64,000 nt of DNA from 38-11 sp964539975 (GTDB taxonomy: Bacteria > Bacillota > Clostridia > Tissierellales > Dethiosulfatibacteraceae). The notes beneath the pieces were generated by a model. It was not told where the DNA came from, ran no database searches, and worked only from the letters and a program-made list of their open reading frames with translations. The DNA is taken from contig CAZIKK010000007.1 in assembly GCA_964539975.1 (NCBI GenBank), forward strand, positions 41,521-105,520. The letters run 5' to 3'. The number at the start of each line of letters is the position of its first letter. Position 1 is the first letter of the stretch. Shown in pieces: positions 16,142-25,498 of the stretch. The position numbers were made by a program, and so were the translations under genes.

Positions 16142-17201
16142 TAGAATTGAAATCATTAGAAAACACCTTGTTGACAACAACTTGGACGTTTTTCTTGTTT
16201 TGTCAAATGAAAACAGACGATATTTGACTGGTTTTACTGGTAGCAATGGTATTGTCTTAATTTCAAAAAATAATTGTTTTCTAATGACAGATTCTCGTTA
16301 TACAGAACAAGCTGAAAAGGAAGCGCAAGCATTTGAAATTATAACCTACAACTTAAGTCCTTTTGAAGACATTGGTGTCATGTTAAAAAAGTGGGGCTTA
16401 AACAGAGTAGGTTATGAAAGTAAGTTGGTGACAGATTTTCAGATAAGACAATTCAAAAAATTGGACACGCGCTATGAATGGATACCGACAGAAGATGTTG
16501 TTTTGGAGTTGAGAAGCATCAAGACAAAAGAAGAGATAGCGTGTATTAAAAAAGCGGCTGAAATTGGTGATCAAAGTTTTTCAGAGATGATCAAGACCAT
16601 GAAGGCTGGAATGACTGAAAGAGATTTGATGGTAGAGTTGGAATACCGTATGAGGAAAAACGGTAGCGAAGGGTCTCCTTTCTCAATAATTGTTGCTTCA
16701 GGAAAAAGATCTTCTCTCCCCCATGGTTTGGCTTCAACCAAGAGAATTGAGAAGGGAGACATGGTTACCATTGACTTTGGTGCAACTTGGAATGGCTACA
16801 TGTCAGATATGACAAGAACCATCTGGGTTGGAGAACCTGAAAAAAGAATGCAAGATATTTTCAAAATGGTTGATGAAGCTATGGTAACGGCACTTGGCAG
16901 CATAGAAATAGGAAAAGCTTGTAAAGAAATTGATGAAGCTCACAGAAATATTTTTAGAGAATACGGTGTGGAACCGTATAGTCTAAGAGGATTAGGTCAC
17001 GGTGTCGGATTACAAATCCATGAATTCCCAAGAGTAGTCATGCATAATGAGGCATTGCTAGAGGCCAACATGGTTTTTACCATTGAACCTGGTTTGTACA
17101 TCCCTGATGTAGGTGGTGTAAGGACAGAAGACACAGTGGTTTTAACAGAATCAGGTGTAATATCACTGATGAAGACACCCAAAAAGATAGTGGTTGAATA
17201 G
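16134..17201 (+). CDS. M24-family Xaa-Pro peptidase (first of three)
   Basis: A 355-residue cytosolic aminopeptidase P/prolidase-type enzyme that cleaves bonds next to proline. An N-terminal creatinase-like domain (1-125, with NRRYLTGFTGSNG) precedes the pita-bread catalytic domain. The metal ligands are all present: Asp in TIDFGATW, Asp in MSDMTRT, His in GHGVGLQIHE, Glu in TIEPGLYI and Glu in VRTEDTV. It looks like the standard YqhT/PepQ-type enzyme. The ATG at 16134 overlaps the amidohydrolase stop. It differs clearly from the other two M24 genes of the operon, which share a special variant of the His motif. Confidence 0.93.
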   Translation: MNDRIEIIRKHLVDNNLDVFLVLSNENRRYLTGFTGSNGIVLISKNNCFLMTDSRYTEQAEKEAQAFEIITYNLSPFEDIGVMLKKWGLNRVGYESKLVTDFQIRQFKKLDTRYEWIPTEDVVLELRSIKTKEEIACIKKAAEIGDQSFSEMIKTMKAGMTERDLMVELEYRMRKNGSEGSPFSIIVASGKRSSLPHGLASTKRIEKGDMVTIDFGATWNGYMSDMTRTIWVGEPEKRMQDIFKMVDEAMVTALGSIEIGKACKEIDEAHRNIFREYGVEPYSLRGLGHGVGLQIHEFPRVVMHNEALLEANMVFTIEPGLYIPDVGGVRTEDTVVLTESGVISLMKTPKKIVVE

Positions 17202-17223
17202 CGTGATAATAAGGAGGAAGCGA

Positions 17224-19146
17224 ATGATAAAGATTAATGATGTGTTTAATTACAAATTTATTTCAGGATTGTCACTTTCACCAAAAAAAGAGAAAATTGG
17301 ATTTGTCGTATACCAAGGTGATTTGGAAGAAAATAGATATCACGCACGCTTTAACTTTTATAATAGGAACAAGAAAGAGTTAGTGGAAAGCATAAAAAAC
17401 AAGCAGATTGAACAATTTAAATGGATAGATGAACAAACGATAGTGATCTTTAAGAAAGAAGAATGGGAAAATGAAGGAGCATTGCTAGAGGGTACGGTTT
17501 TTTCCAAATTGAATGTAGAGAGCGGAGAAGAGTCGACTTGGTGTAGGGTGCCCTATCTAGTCAAATCATTTGAATGTCTTGAGAATGGAGATCTTATCAT
17601 ACTATCATCCTACGATGGTCAAGAAGACAAAAGTGAGGAGGCAATCATTATAGATGAAATTCCATTTTGGTCGGATGGGCAAGGCATTACAAATAAAATA
17701 AGAAACAGAATGTACCGTTGGCATTCTAAAACAGATGAAGTAACCCCCATCACAGATGAATTGACAAATGTGAATTTTATGACGCTACACAAAAATGAAG
17801 TCTTATTTGTTGCAAAGAGATTTACGGATAAAAGCAATTTAGTTCCAGGTGCGTACGCATATGATTCGCAAACAGGAAACACAAAGACATTGCTCCCAGA
17901 AAACCTATATAGAATCGAGTATTTGAACTATATTGGAGGGAAACCTTTTTTTATTGGGGCAGATTCAAAAACAGCTTTGGCAACGGATAATCCGAAGTTT
18001 TACTTCATTGAAAACGAGCAAGCAAAGCTTTGGATAGACACAGACTTCAGTTGTCGAGATACAGTTGGCAGTGACTGCAGATATGGCGAGAATCAAACGT
18101 TTCGTGTAGAGGGAGATGTCCTTTACTTAGTGTCAACTCACGAAAGAAGCTCTTTCATCAAGAAGATTAGTCTAGATGGAACGATAGAGATATTGACCAA
18201 AGATGACGGATCTATAGATGGTTTTGATGTCGCGGAAGATGAAATCGTATTTACCGGTTTAAGAGGCACAAAACTCATGGAGATCTATAGTCAAAAAAAT
18301 GGTGTAGAAAACCAGCTCACGGAAATTAATCAACAAGCTTTAGTTGGCAAGGATATTTCAACACCTGAGCCAATGGTTTTCGAGAACAATGGATATAATG
18401 TGCATTATGTAGTATTGAAGCCAGCAAGATTTGATGAGAACAAGAAATACCCTGCGGTATTATACATACATGGTGGAGCGAAAGTAATTTACGGAACGGC
18501 TTTTTTCCATGAAATGCAAATGCTAGCCAACCAAGGATACTTTGTTATTTACGGGAATCCAAGAGGAAGTGATGGACAAGGAAGTGAGTTTGCAAGACTC
18601 CAAGGACAGTATGGCATTCCAGATTATAGCGATATGATGAAAGCTGTAGATACGGCTATGGAAAGATATCCACAGATAGATGAAGAAAAGCTAGGTGTTA
18701 TGGGAGGCTCTTATGGGGGCATCATGACCAATTGGATTATTGGACATACAAACCGATTTAAGTGTGCCATTTCTCAAAGAAGTTTATGCAACATGGTCTC
18801 TTCATTTGGGACAGCGGATAATGGATTCAATTTTGTGGCAGAACAAATGAATTCAACGCCATGGAAAAATCATGAATTGCTATGGCAACAGTCTCCTTTA
18901 AAATATGCAGACAAGGTTGAGACACCAGCATTGTTTATTCATCCTCAAGAAGATTACAGATGTCATTATTCGGAATCTCTCCAAATGTTTACGGCGCTAA
19001 AATATCATGGTGTAGATTCTCGAGTATGCATCATTAAAGGAGAGAGCCATGGCTTGAGTAGATCAGGCAGGCCCAAAAGCAGAGTCAAACGGCTTGAAGA
19101 AATAGTCAACTGGTTGGCGAAATACTTAGGGGGAGAAGCATGCTAG
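17224..19146 (+). CDS. S9-family serine peptidase (acylaminoacyl-peptidase-like)
   Basis: A 640-residue prolyl-oligopeptidase-family enzyme without signal peptide. Residues 1 to about 390 form a beta-propeller with repeated blades that admits only short peptides. The alpha/beta-hydrolase domain (about 395-640) has the oxyanion segment YIHGGA and the catalytic triad Ser496 in GGSYGG, Asp577 in HPQEDYR and His609 in GESHGLS. Such enzymes cut short oligopeptides in the cytosol. The ATG at 17224 follows AAGGAGG; the longer frame from 17194 overlaps the upstream gene without a site. The stop overlaps the next gene by 7 bases. Confidence 0.94.
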   Translation: MIKINDVFNYKFISGLSLSPKKEKIGFVVYQGDLEENRYHARFNFYNRNKKELVESIKNKQIEQFKWIDEQTIVIFKKEEWENEGALLEGTVFSKLNVESGEESTWCRVPYLVKSFECLENGDLIILSSYDGQEDKSEEAIIIDEIPFWSDGQGITNKIRNRMYRWHSKTDEVTPITDELTNVNFMTLHKNEVLFVAKRFTDKSNLVPGAYAYDSQTGNTKTLLPENLYRIEYLNYIGGKPFFIGADSKTALATDNPKFYFIENEQAKLWIDTDFSCRDTVGSDCRYGENQTFRVEGDVLYLVSTHERSSFIKKISLDGTIEILTKDDGSIDGFDVAEDEIVFTGLRGTKLMEIYSQKNGVENQLTEINQQALVGKDISTPEPMVFENNGYNVHYVVLKPARFDENKKYPAVLYIHGGAKVIYGTAFFHEMQMLANQGYFVIYGNPRGSDGQGSEFARLQGQYGIPDYSDMMKAVDTAMERYPQIDEEKLGVMGGSYGGIMTNWIIGHTNRFKCAISQRSLCNMVSSFGTADNGFNFVAEQMNSTPWKNHELLWQQSPLKYADKVETPALFIHPQEDYRCHYSESLQMFTALKYHGVDSRVCIIKGESHGLSRSGRPKSRVKRLEEIVNWLAKYLGGEAC

Positions 19147-20351
19147 ATGAGAAATATTTAATCCCAATTGAAAAAACAGAACAATTGACAGAATTATTGG
19201 CAGATAAAAAAATAGATGCCTTGCTTGTTTATACAAGAGAAGGATCAGATCCAACGCTCCCATTTTTAACAGGTGATGATGCCATCCATCTGGCAGCCGC
19301 CTTTTTTAGACCGGATGGCAATCATATTATGCTGACATCTGTCAGTGATAAAAAGAAATACGAAGTGTCAGGAATTTTTAGCGAAGTCATCACTTACGAA
19401 CAAGACACTCAAGTGGCCTTTAAAGAATTATTCGATAAGCTTGATATCAAGACATTGGCTTTGAACATATCTGAAAACGAAACGCTTTGCGATGGTTTGA
19501 CACAAGGTTTGTACTTACAGCTTGAAAGCGTGTTGGGGAAAGATTTTTTAGAGAATCAAACAGTATCTAGTGAAGAAATATTGATCACTTTAAGAAGTAA
19601 AAAATCTGATACGGAGATCGCTCATTTGCGAGAAGCGATTAAGATCACACAGCAAATATATTCAGAAGTTTTTACACGCATCAGATGTGGCATGTCAGAA
19701 ATAGAGATTGCAGAGCTGTTTGTTGAAGGGTTAAAAAGACATGATGTAGTTAATGGAATAGGTGGTGGATATGAATATCCAATCGTATGCTTGGTTAGAG
19801 CTGGCTTGGCTCACCGAAACCCTGGTCATGAAAAATCTCGACCGGGAGATATATTGATTGTAGATTTCAGTGTGAGATACAAAGGGTATGTTTCTGATAT
19901 TGCACGAACAGCTTACTTTCTTAATAAAAACGAGACAAAACCACCGGAGTCCATTCAACACGCCTTCCAAACAGCATATGATGCCATCACGAATAGCATC
20001 AATGCGCTTAGACCAGGCAAAAAGGGACATGAAATAGATGAAGTTGGCAGAAAAACAATAGAAGCTGGGGGGTATCCCACAGTACGGCACTCTGTCGGAC
20101 ATCAAATCGGCATCGCTTGTCACGAGGTAGGAACAAGATTATCTCCTCCGACACGACCTCATTCGGATGGTGTGATAGCCTCTAGAGAAGTATATGCTAT
20201 AGAACCAACCGTTATTCAAGATGAGGGGTTACCCTGTATGCTTGTAGAAGAAAATGTGTTGGTAAAAGATGAAGATTCGGAGATACTAAGCGTTAGACAA
20301 GATGAGTTGGTGCTGATCCCGTACACTGCAGGAGAAGCTAATGGTGAATGA
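19140..20351 (+). CDS. M24-family metallopeptidase (second of three)
   Basis: A 403-residue two-domain M24 enzyme: N-terminal creatinase/prolidase-like domain (1-170, with EGSDPTLPFLTGD and LCDGLTQGLYL) and a catalytic pita-bread domain. Metal ligands are Asp in IVDFSVRYKG, Asp in VSDIARTAYFL, His in VGHQIGIACHE, Glu in AIEPTV and Glu in VEENVLV. The GHQIG form replaces GHGIG of classical prolidases and is shared with the M24 protein encoded at 21594, as are LCDGLT and SDIARTAYFL, so the two are paralogs separated by an M20 gene. Substrate may be an Xaa-Pro peptide or another N-substituted compound, as in creatinase or ectoine hydrolase. Starts at ATG within the S9 gene. Confidence 0.92.
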   Translation: MLDEKYLIPIEKTEQLTELLADKKIDALLVYTREGSDPTLPFLTGDDAIHLAAAFFRPDGNHIMLTSVSDKKKYEVSGIFSEVITYEQDTQVAFKELFDKLDIKTLALNISENETLCDGLTQGLYLQLESVLGKDFLENQTVSSEEILITLRSKKSDTEIAHLREAIKITQQIYSEVFTRIRCGMSEIEIAELFVEGLKRHDVVNGIGGGYEYPIVCLVRAGLAHRNPGHEKSRPGDILIVDFSVRYKGYVSDIARTAYFLNKNETKPPESIQHAFQTAYDAITNSINALRPGKKGHEIDEVGRKTIEAGGYPTVRHSVGHQIGIACHEVGTRLSPPTRPHSDGVIASREVYAIEPTVIQDEGLPCMLVEENVLVKDEDSEILSVRQDELVLIPYTAGEANGE

Positions 20352-21594
20352 TTTTTGGAACCAAAATGCAGAAGATGAATTGATTGAAATATTTCAAAAC
20401 TTGATTCGTCTAAAGACCATAAATGCGAAGAAAAATGAAATCATCGCTGTAAATTATTTGGCAGAGATATTTGAACGACAAGGGATAGACTATGAAATGA
20501 TAGAGTCAGCCCCAGGAAGAGGAAACATCATCGCTAGAATTAAGGGTGGCAAGGAAAAGCCACTAATCTACTTATCACATCTGGATGTAGTAGATGTTGT
20601 GCAAGACAATTGGATTCGTGAACCATTCTCTGCCGATCGAGTGGATGGACGAATACATGGACGGGGCACCTTAGACACGAAACAAATGACAGCGATGGCT
20701 GTGATGATTATGCTCATTGTGAAGCGGAGCAGATTAAAATTGAATAGAGACCTAGTTTTTATTGCATCTGCTGACGAGGAAAATGGCAGTGAGTACGGCA
20801 TGGCCTATTTATCAAAGAACCATGGACATCACTTTAAGGACGGATACGTCTTCAATGAAGGTGGAGGATTCATTCTTCCAAATTTGGACAAATCTTTTAG
20901 AATCTGTGCATGTGGTGAAAAAGGGGTATGTGAAGTGACTTTTGATTTTAAAGGTGGATCTGAAGGAATTGAATTATTCAACCAGATAATGTCTACGGTT
21001 ACATCATATCAGTCTAAAGAAGTGGTTTGTCAAGTAAGTAGCCGATTCAAACAAATAGCTGGAGATTACATTGATCAAGATGCTACAATAAGAAATCTTT
21101 GGGAATATATGACAAGAGATACAATGACAATCAATGCCTTTGATTTAACAAAGCAGGATCTAATGGATGGCCAACCAATTCAGATTAAAGTAACCTACAG
21201 GTTTTTACCCGGTATGGATAGAGCTTGTGTAGAAGATAAGCTAAGAGATTTATTTTCTGATTGTGCAGCATCTTATCGTATCACAAAATATTTCGATGGT
21301 TACGAAAGCGATATAGACAGTGATTTTATTCAAATTCTAGAAGAGAAATCAAAGATGGATGGCAAAGATACATCACTTTTGCCCATCATTGCTCTAGGAA
21401 ACACAGATGGTAGGTTTATTCGCCAAAACGTATATGGCTACACACCTTTGCTTGAAGAAGATTCTTTTGATCAAGTTTTGAAAATGGTACATGGACATAA
21501 TGAAAGCATTGGCGAAAAATCTTTGATCTATGGGACCAAGGTGTTATTGGACACGACCATTGAAATGATGAATCGAGATGAAGGAGGATGCTGA
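20341..21594 (+). CDS. M20-family metallopeptidase (ArgE/DapE/ACY1-like)
   Basis: A 417-residue di-zinc amidohydrolase. Ligands and catalytic residues appear as LSHLDVVDV (first His and Asp), GRGTLDTKQM (bridging Asp), SADEENGSEYG (catalytic Glu-Glu), FNEGGGF and VHGHNESI (last His). A lid/dimerisation domain of about 110 residues lies between. Members cleave dipeptides or deacylate amino acids in the cytosol. The start overlaps the preceding M24 gene by 11 bases; a GTG one codon later is equally spaced from AGGAGAAG. Its location between two M24 paralogs suggests sequential action on the same peptide pool. Confidence 0.92.
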   Translation: MVNDFWNQNAEDELIEIFQNLIRLKTINAKKNEIIAVNYLAEIFERQGIDYEMIESAPGRGNIIARIKGGKEKPLIYLSHLDVVDVVQDNWIREPFSADRVDGRIHGRGTLDTKQMTAMAVMIMLIVKRSRLKLNRDLVFIASADEENGSEYGMAYLSKNHGHHFKDGYVFNEGGGFILPNLDKSFRICACGEKGVCEVTFDFKGGSEGIELFNQIMSTVTSYQSKEVVCQVSSRFKQIAGDYIDQDATIRNLWEYMTRDTMTINAFDLTKQDLMDGQPIQIKVTYRFLPGMDRACVEDKLRDLFSDCAASYRITKYFDGYESDIDSDFIQILEEKSKMDGKDTSLLPIIALGNTDGRFIRQNVYGYTPLLEEDSFDQVLKMVHGHNESIGEKSLIYGTKVLLDTTIEMMNRDEGGC

Positions 21595-22769
21595 TGAGTA
21601 GAACATTGTATAAAGAAAAAATGGAACAAGCATTAAATTATTTAGTCACAGAAGATGTAGATGCATGGGTGATCTTTTCAAGTGAAGGCAGTGACCCTGC
21701 AGTGAATCTATTGACAGGCTTAAAAACAGTAGGGAACACTTTTTTCGTTCTTACAAAAGCCGGAAAAACCTACGCAATTGCGAGTATCATTGATGCACAA
21801 GAAAGCAAGGACAGTGGCTTGTTTCATGAGGTTATCAGCTACAAAGACAATCCTGGAGAAGTTCTGAACACTTTGCTTAAAAACATAAACCCAAGCACGA
21901 TTGCATTAAATTACTCAGAGACAGATCACCTTTGTGATGGCTTGACTCGTGGAAAATATTTGTGGTTGTGCCATCATTTAGAAGAACGTTTTGTTCAGAA
22001 ATTCATGAGTTCAGAGAAGCTTCTTAAAAAAATCAGAAGCATCAAAACATCAGAAGAGTTAGAAAGAATTCGAAGAGCCATTGAAATTACCATAGAGATT
22101 TATGATCAAGTATTTGACAAGTTGAAAGTTGGAATGACGGAAATTGAAGTTGGGGATCTGTTTGTAAAAGAAATGAAGAAACGACAAGTGGTGAATGGAT
22201 TAACCAGAAAACTCACTCCTCCTATGATTCTTAAAGAGAGAATCGCTCATCGGGAGCCAAGTGATGCAGTCATTGAAAAGGGAGACTATCTGATTATTGA
22301 TTTTTCATTAGATTACAAAGGATATGTATCCGATATTGCCCGAACAGCTTACTTCTTAAAAGACAATGAAACAGAAGCACCTCAGACGATGCAGGAACGA
22401 TTCAAGACAGTATATGAAGCTATTAGTTTAGTGAAAGAGACAATCAGACCAGGGATGCAAGGATTTGAGTTAGATGAATTGGCTAGAAAACATCTCCTTA
22501 GCAAAGGAATGCCAGAAATCACACATGCTACAGGACACCAAGTTGGTAGACTGACTCATGATGGTGGCGCTTTGTTAGGGCCAAGATGGTCTAGATATGG
22601 CGATAGCCCTTATGAGAGGATCGCGGACAACATGGTGTTTACAATTGAGCCTACAATCTTATTCGGCAATGGCGATTATAGCATATTGACTGAGGAGATT
22701 ATTGTAGTAAAAGAAGAAGGAGGTGATTTCTTAAGCAAACGACAGGAAGAGATTGTATTAATCAAATAA
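21594..22769 (+). CDS. M24-family metallopeptidase (third of three)
   Basis: A 391-residue paralog of the M24 enzyme encoded at 19140. Shared features include EGSDPAVNLLTG, LCDGLTRGKYL and GYVSDIARTAYFL. Metal ligands are Asp in IIDFSLDYKG, Asp in VSDIART, His in TGHQVGRLTHD, Glu in TIEPTI and Glu in TEEIIVV. The second residue pair of the His motif is HD instead of the usual HE, a visible difference from both other M24 proteins and a hint of different substrate choice. The ATG at 21594 is seven bases after AAGGAGG; the ATG six bases upstream is too close. The next gene begins 30 bases later. Confidence 0.92.
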   Translation: MSRTLYKEKMEQALNYLVTEDVDAWVIFSSEGSDPAVNLLTGLKTVGNTFFVLTKAGKTYAIASIIDAQESKDSGLFHEVISYKDNPGEVLNTLLKNINPSTIALNYSETDHLCDGLTRGKYLWLCHHLEERFVQKFMSSEKLLKKIRSIKTSEELERIRRAIEITIEIYDQVFDKLKVGMTEIEVGDLFVKEMKKRQVVNGLTRKLTPPMILKERIAHREPSDAVIEKGDYLIIDFSLDYKGYVSDIARTAYFLKDNETEAPQTMQERFKTVYEAISLVKETIRPGMQGFELDELARKHLLSKGMPEITHATGHQVGRLTHDGGALLGPRWSRYGDSPYERIADNMVFTIEPTILFGNGDYSILTEEIIVVKEEGGDFLSKRQEEIVLIK

Positions 22770-22799
22770 AATGAAGCAAAAACAAAATGGGAGGATTTT

Positions 22800-24383
22800 A
22801 TGAGAAAAATCAGTTTATTATTAGTAGTGATGTTGCTCTTTGTAACTGTTATGGCAGGATGCTCAAGCAACGACACACCACCAGAACCAGCTCCAAATGG
22901 CTCAGATGAAACACCAGGTGAGGATCCATCAGATGATCCTGCAGAGCCTCCAAAAGACACAGTTGTAATAGCAACAGGTGCGGCGCCAAGTGAATTGGAT
23001 GGAAATGGCAAGAATGACAGCGCTTCTTTGCAAGTAAGACTACAAATGTACGAAACGTTGGTGACAACAGATTCAGACATGAATATTGTGCCAGCGATTG
23101 CTGAAAGTTGGGATTATATAGATGATACGACTATCGTCTTCAAAATCAGAGAAGGTGTCAAGTTCCATGATGGTACAGAGTTGAAAGCTAGTGACGTTGA
23201 GTTCTCATTGGTAAGAGCGGATGCTATTGGCTACACGGGTAACAACTTGAAAGTAATTGACTTTGACAATAGTGGTGCAACAGGAGAATACGAATACACA
23301 ATGAAGCTACACGCACCTTTTTCTCCAGTATTGTCTAGTTTGACAGTTGGAGCAGCGGGTATGGTATCACAAGCTTATGTTGAAGCCAATACAGAAGAAT
23401 TTTTAGCTCGAAACCCAAATGGTACAGGCCCTTATACGCTTGATGAATGGTATGATGGTGACAGAATTGAATTGGTTAAGTTCGATGACTATTGGAGAGA
23501 AACACAAGGTGCTCAAAGACTAGTCTTCAGATTCATTGCTGAAGCGGCAAATAGAGCAATTGAAGTGGAAGTTGGCGGTGTAGATTTAGCATATGACTTG
23601 TCTCCAAATGACACAATTAGACTTCAAGAAGATCCAAATGTAGATGTATTCTTAGCAGACAACTTATCAACTACTTACATTGGGTTCAACTACACGAAAG
23701 AAAATCTTCAAGACAAATTAGTGCGACAAGCGGTAAGATATGCTCTTGATTTGGAAACAATCGTGGATGCTGTTTATTTCGGACTTGGACACACTGGTGT
23801 CAGCACAATAGCACCAGCAGTTTGGGGATTCAGCGACAATGTTCCAAGCTACACTTTTGATCCAGATAAAGCAAGAGATTTGTTGGCACAAGCAGGGTAT
23901 GAAGATGGCCTGACAACTAAAATATGGACAAGTGACAACCAACAAAGAATGGTTATAGCTGAAATTATGCAGAATCAGTTAGGAGCAGTTGGCATAAACG
24001 CAGAAGTTGAAGTTATTGAATGGGGTAACTTCCTAGTAGCGTTGCAGAACAAAGAATTAGATATCTATATTCTTGGTATCAGTGCATCTACTGGAGATGG
24101 AGACGCGTTGTACAATAATCATCACTCAACAAGTCCTTTCTCAGGAAACACTGGCTACTACAACAATCCAGAATTGGATGTATTATTAGAACAATCAAGA
24201 CTTGAAACGGATCCAGCAGAAAGAATGAAAGTATTAGAAGAAGTTCAGCAAATGGTTATGGAAGAGTTGCCTTGGATTCCAGTATGGCATGGTGTAAACG
24301 CAATAGGTATGGCACCAGGACTAGAAGGATTCTCAGCACATCCATCAGGAACGCATATTTTGACAGAGGTGCATTTCAGATAA
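22800..24383 (+). CDS. Peptide-binding lipoprotein of the Dpp/Opp ABC importer
   Basis: A 527-residue extracytoplasmic solute-binding protein of family 5 (DppA/OppA type). Residues 1-20 are a lipoprotein signal peptide with lipobox VMAGC, followed by a Pro/Asp/Glu-rich linker to about residue 50. The mature fold has the family segments VPAIAESWDYID, VKFHDGTELKASDV, NPNGTGPYTLDEW and, near the end, EELPWIPVWHG. It captures oligopeptides or dipeptides outside the membrane and hands them to the permeases encoded downstream. A strong hairpin after the stop may keep this cistron more abundant than the permeases. The ATG follows GGGAGGA. Confidence 0.95.
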   Translation: MRKISLLLVVMLLFVTVMAGCSSNDTPPEPAPNGSDETPGEDPSDDPAEPPKDTVVIATGAAPSELDGNGKNDSASLQVRLQMYETLVTTDSDMNIVPAIAESWDYIDDTTIVFKIREGVKFHDGTELKASDVEFSLVRADAIGYTGNNLKVIDFDNSGATGEYEYTMKLHAPFSPVLSSLTVGAAGMVSQAYVEANTEEFLARNPNGTGPYTLDEWYDGDRIELVKFDDYWRETQGAQRLVFRFIAEAANRAIEVEVGGVDLAYDLSPNDTIRLQEDPNVDVFLADNLSTTYIGFNYTKENLQDKLVRQAVRYALDLETIVDAVYFGLGHTGVSTIAPAVWGFSDNVPSYTFDPDKARDLLAQAGYEDGLTTKIWTSDNQQRMVIAEIMQNQLGAVGINAEVEVIEWGNFLVALQNKELDIYILGISASTGDGDALYNNHHSTSPFSGNTGYYNNPELDVLLEQSRLETDPAERMKVLEEVQQMVMEELPWIPVWHGVNAIGMAPGLEGFSAHPSGTHILTEVHFR

Positions 24384-24401
24384 ATTTCCTTTGATTGTGA
24401 A

Positions 24402-24428
24402 GCAGAGTCCGTTTTGGACGGGCTCTGC
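24402..24428 (+). other. Intercistronic stem-loop after the binding-protein gene
   Basis: GCAGAGTCCGT and ACGGGCTCTGC form a stem of about ten pairs with one wobble and a short loop. No T run follows, so it looks like an mRNA-stabilising hairpin rather than a terminator; such elements often raise binding-protein levels relative to permeases. Confidence 0.65.
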
Positions 24429-24499
24429 CTAATCATAGCAAACGATGCAACTATTGAGCTATTGTAGATTCTTGAGCTGATTCGAAAGGAGATTATTGC

Positions 24500-25498
24500 A
24501 TGTATAAATATATATTAAAACGTCTATTGATGATGATACCGGTATTGTTAGGAGTGATTTTGGTAATTTTTATCATCATAGAAATAACACCTGGAGACCC
24601 TGCCCGTATTATGCTTGGTGAATCTGCAACAGATGAGGCGGTTGCAAGAATGCGGGAAGAAATGGGTTTAAATAGGAACATTGTCGTTCGGTTCTTCGAT
24701 TATGTAATCGGACTGATCACGCGACTTGATTTTGGTGTTTCTTACAGAACAAAACAGCCAGTTATTGGTGAAATAATCAATAGATTCCCTACAACATTTA
24801 AATTAGCCGGTCTGACAACATTGATTTCAGTTGGTCTTGGTATTTCAATGGGTATTATATCAGCGACAAAACAATATTCTATATTTGATAATTTGGCAAC
24901 AGGTATTGCATTGTTTGGAGTATCCATTCCAAACTTTTGGCAAGGACTGATGTCTATCATTATCTTTGCGATTTGGCTAGGCTGGTTGCCGCCGTCAGGC
25001 TCATACGGTCCAGAATATTGGGTTTTGCCGGCATTGACTTTGGGAACAAGCGCTTCGGCAACGATAATGAGAATGACACGATCTAGCTTATTGGAAGTTA
25101 TAAGACAGGATTACATCCGTACTGCAAGATCAAAAGGCCAAAAAGAGACGGTTGTAATTATCAAACATGGGCTTAAAAATGCTTTAATACCAGTCTTGAC
25201 TGTGATCGGTATGCAGTTTGGATTCTTGTTGGGTGGATCTGTTTTGGTAGAATCAGTATTTGCGATACCAGGACTTGGAAAATACATGGTGGATGCCATA
25301 GGACAGAGAGACTTTCCAGTTGTGCAAGGTGGCGTTTTGTTTTTAGCAATTAGTTTTAGTTTTGTAAACTTATTTGTTGATATACTTTATAGTTACTTAG
25401 ATCCTAGAATCAAATCTCAATACAAAAAGGATAATAAGGAAACAGCAAAAAAAGACAGACGGCACAAGGAGGTTCTCAATGGCAAACAAACTCAATAG
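24500..25498 (+). CDS. dppB: Peptide ABC transporter permease, DppB/OppB type
   Basis: A 332-residue inner-membrane permease with an N-terminal signature helix (YILKRLLMMIPVLLGVILVIF), ITPGDPARIMLGE and about six membrane helices. The EAA loop that contacts the ATPases reads DYIRTARSKGQKETVVIIKHGLKNALIP. The C-terminal DPRIKSQ is typical. It forms a heterodimer with the DppC-type protein encoded next, which overlaps by 20 bases. The ATG follows AAAGGAG. Substrate class (dipeptide or oligopeptide) cannot be told from the sequence. Confidence 0.95.
   Translation: MYKYILKRLLMMIPVLLGVILVIFIIIEITPGDPARIMLGESATDEAVARMREEMGLNRNIVVRFFDYVIGLITRLDFGVSYRTKQPVIGEIINRFPTTFKLAGLTTLISVGLGISMGIISATKQYSIFDNLATGIALFGVSIPNFWQGLMSIIIFAIWLGWLPPSGSYGPEYWVLPALTLGTSASATIMRMTRSSLLEVIRQDYIRTARSKGQKETVVIIKHGLKNALIPVLTVIGMQFGFLLGGSVLVESVFAIPGLGKYMVDAIGQRDFPVVQGGVLFLAISFSFVNLFVDILYSYLDPRIKSQYKKDNKETAKKDRRHKEVLNGKQTQ

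Noticed and set aside
24402..24428. Hairpin after the peptide-binding protein gene as a terminator
   Set aside because: No T tract follows, and the downstream permease genes have no promoter of their own that I can see. It fits an mRNA-stabilising element better.
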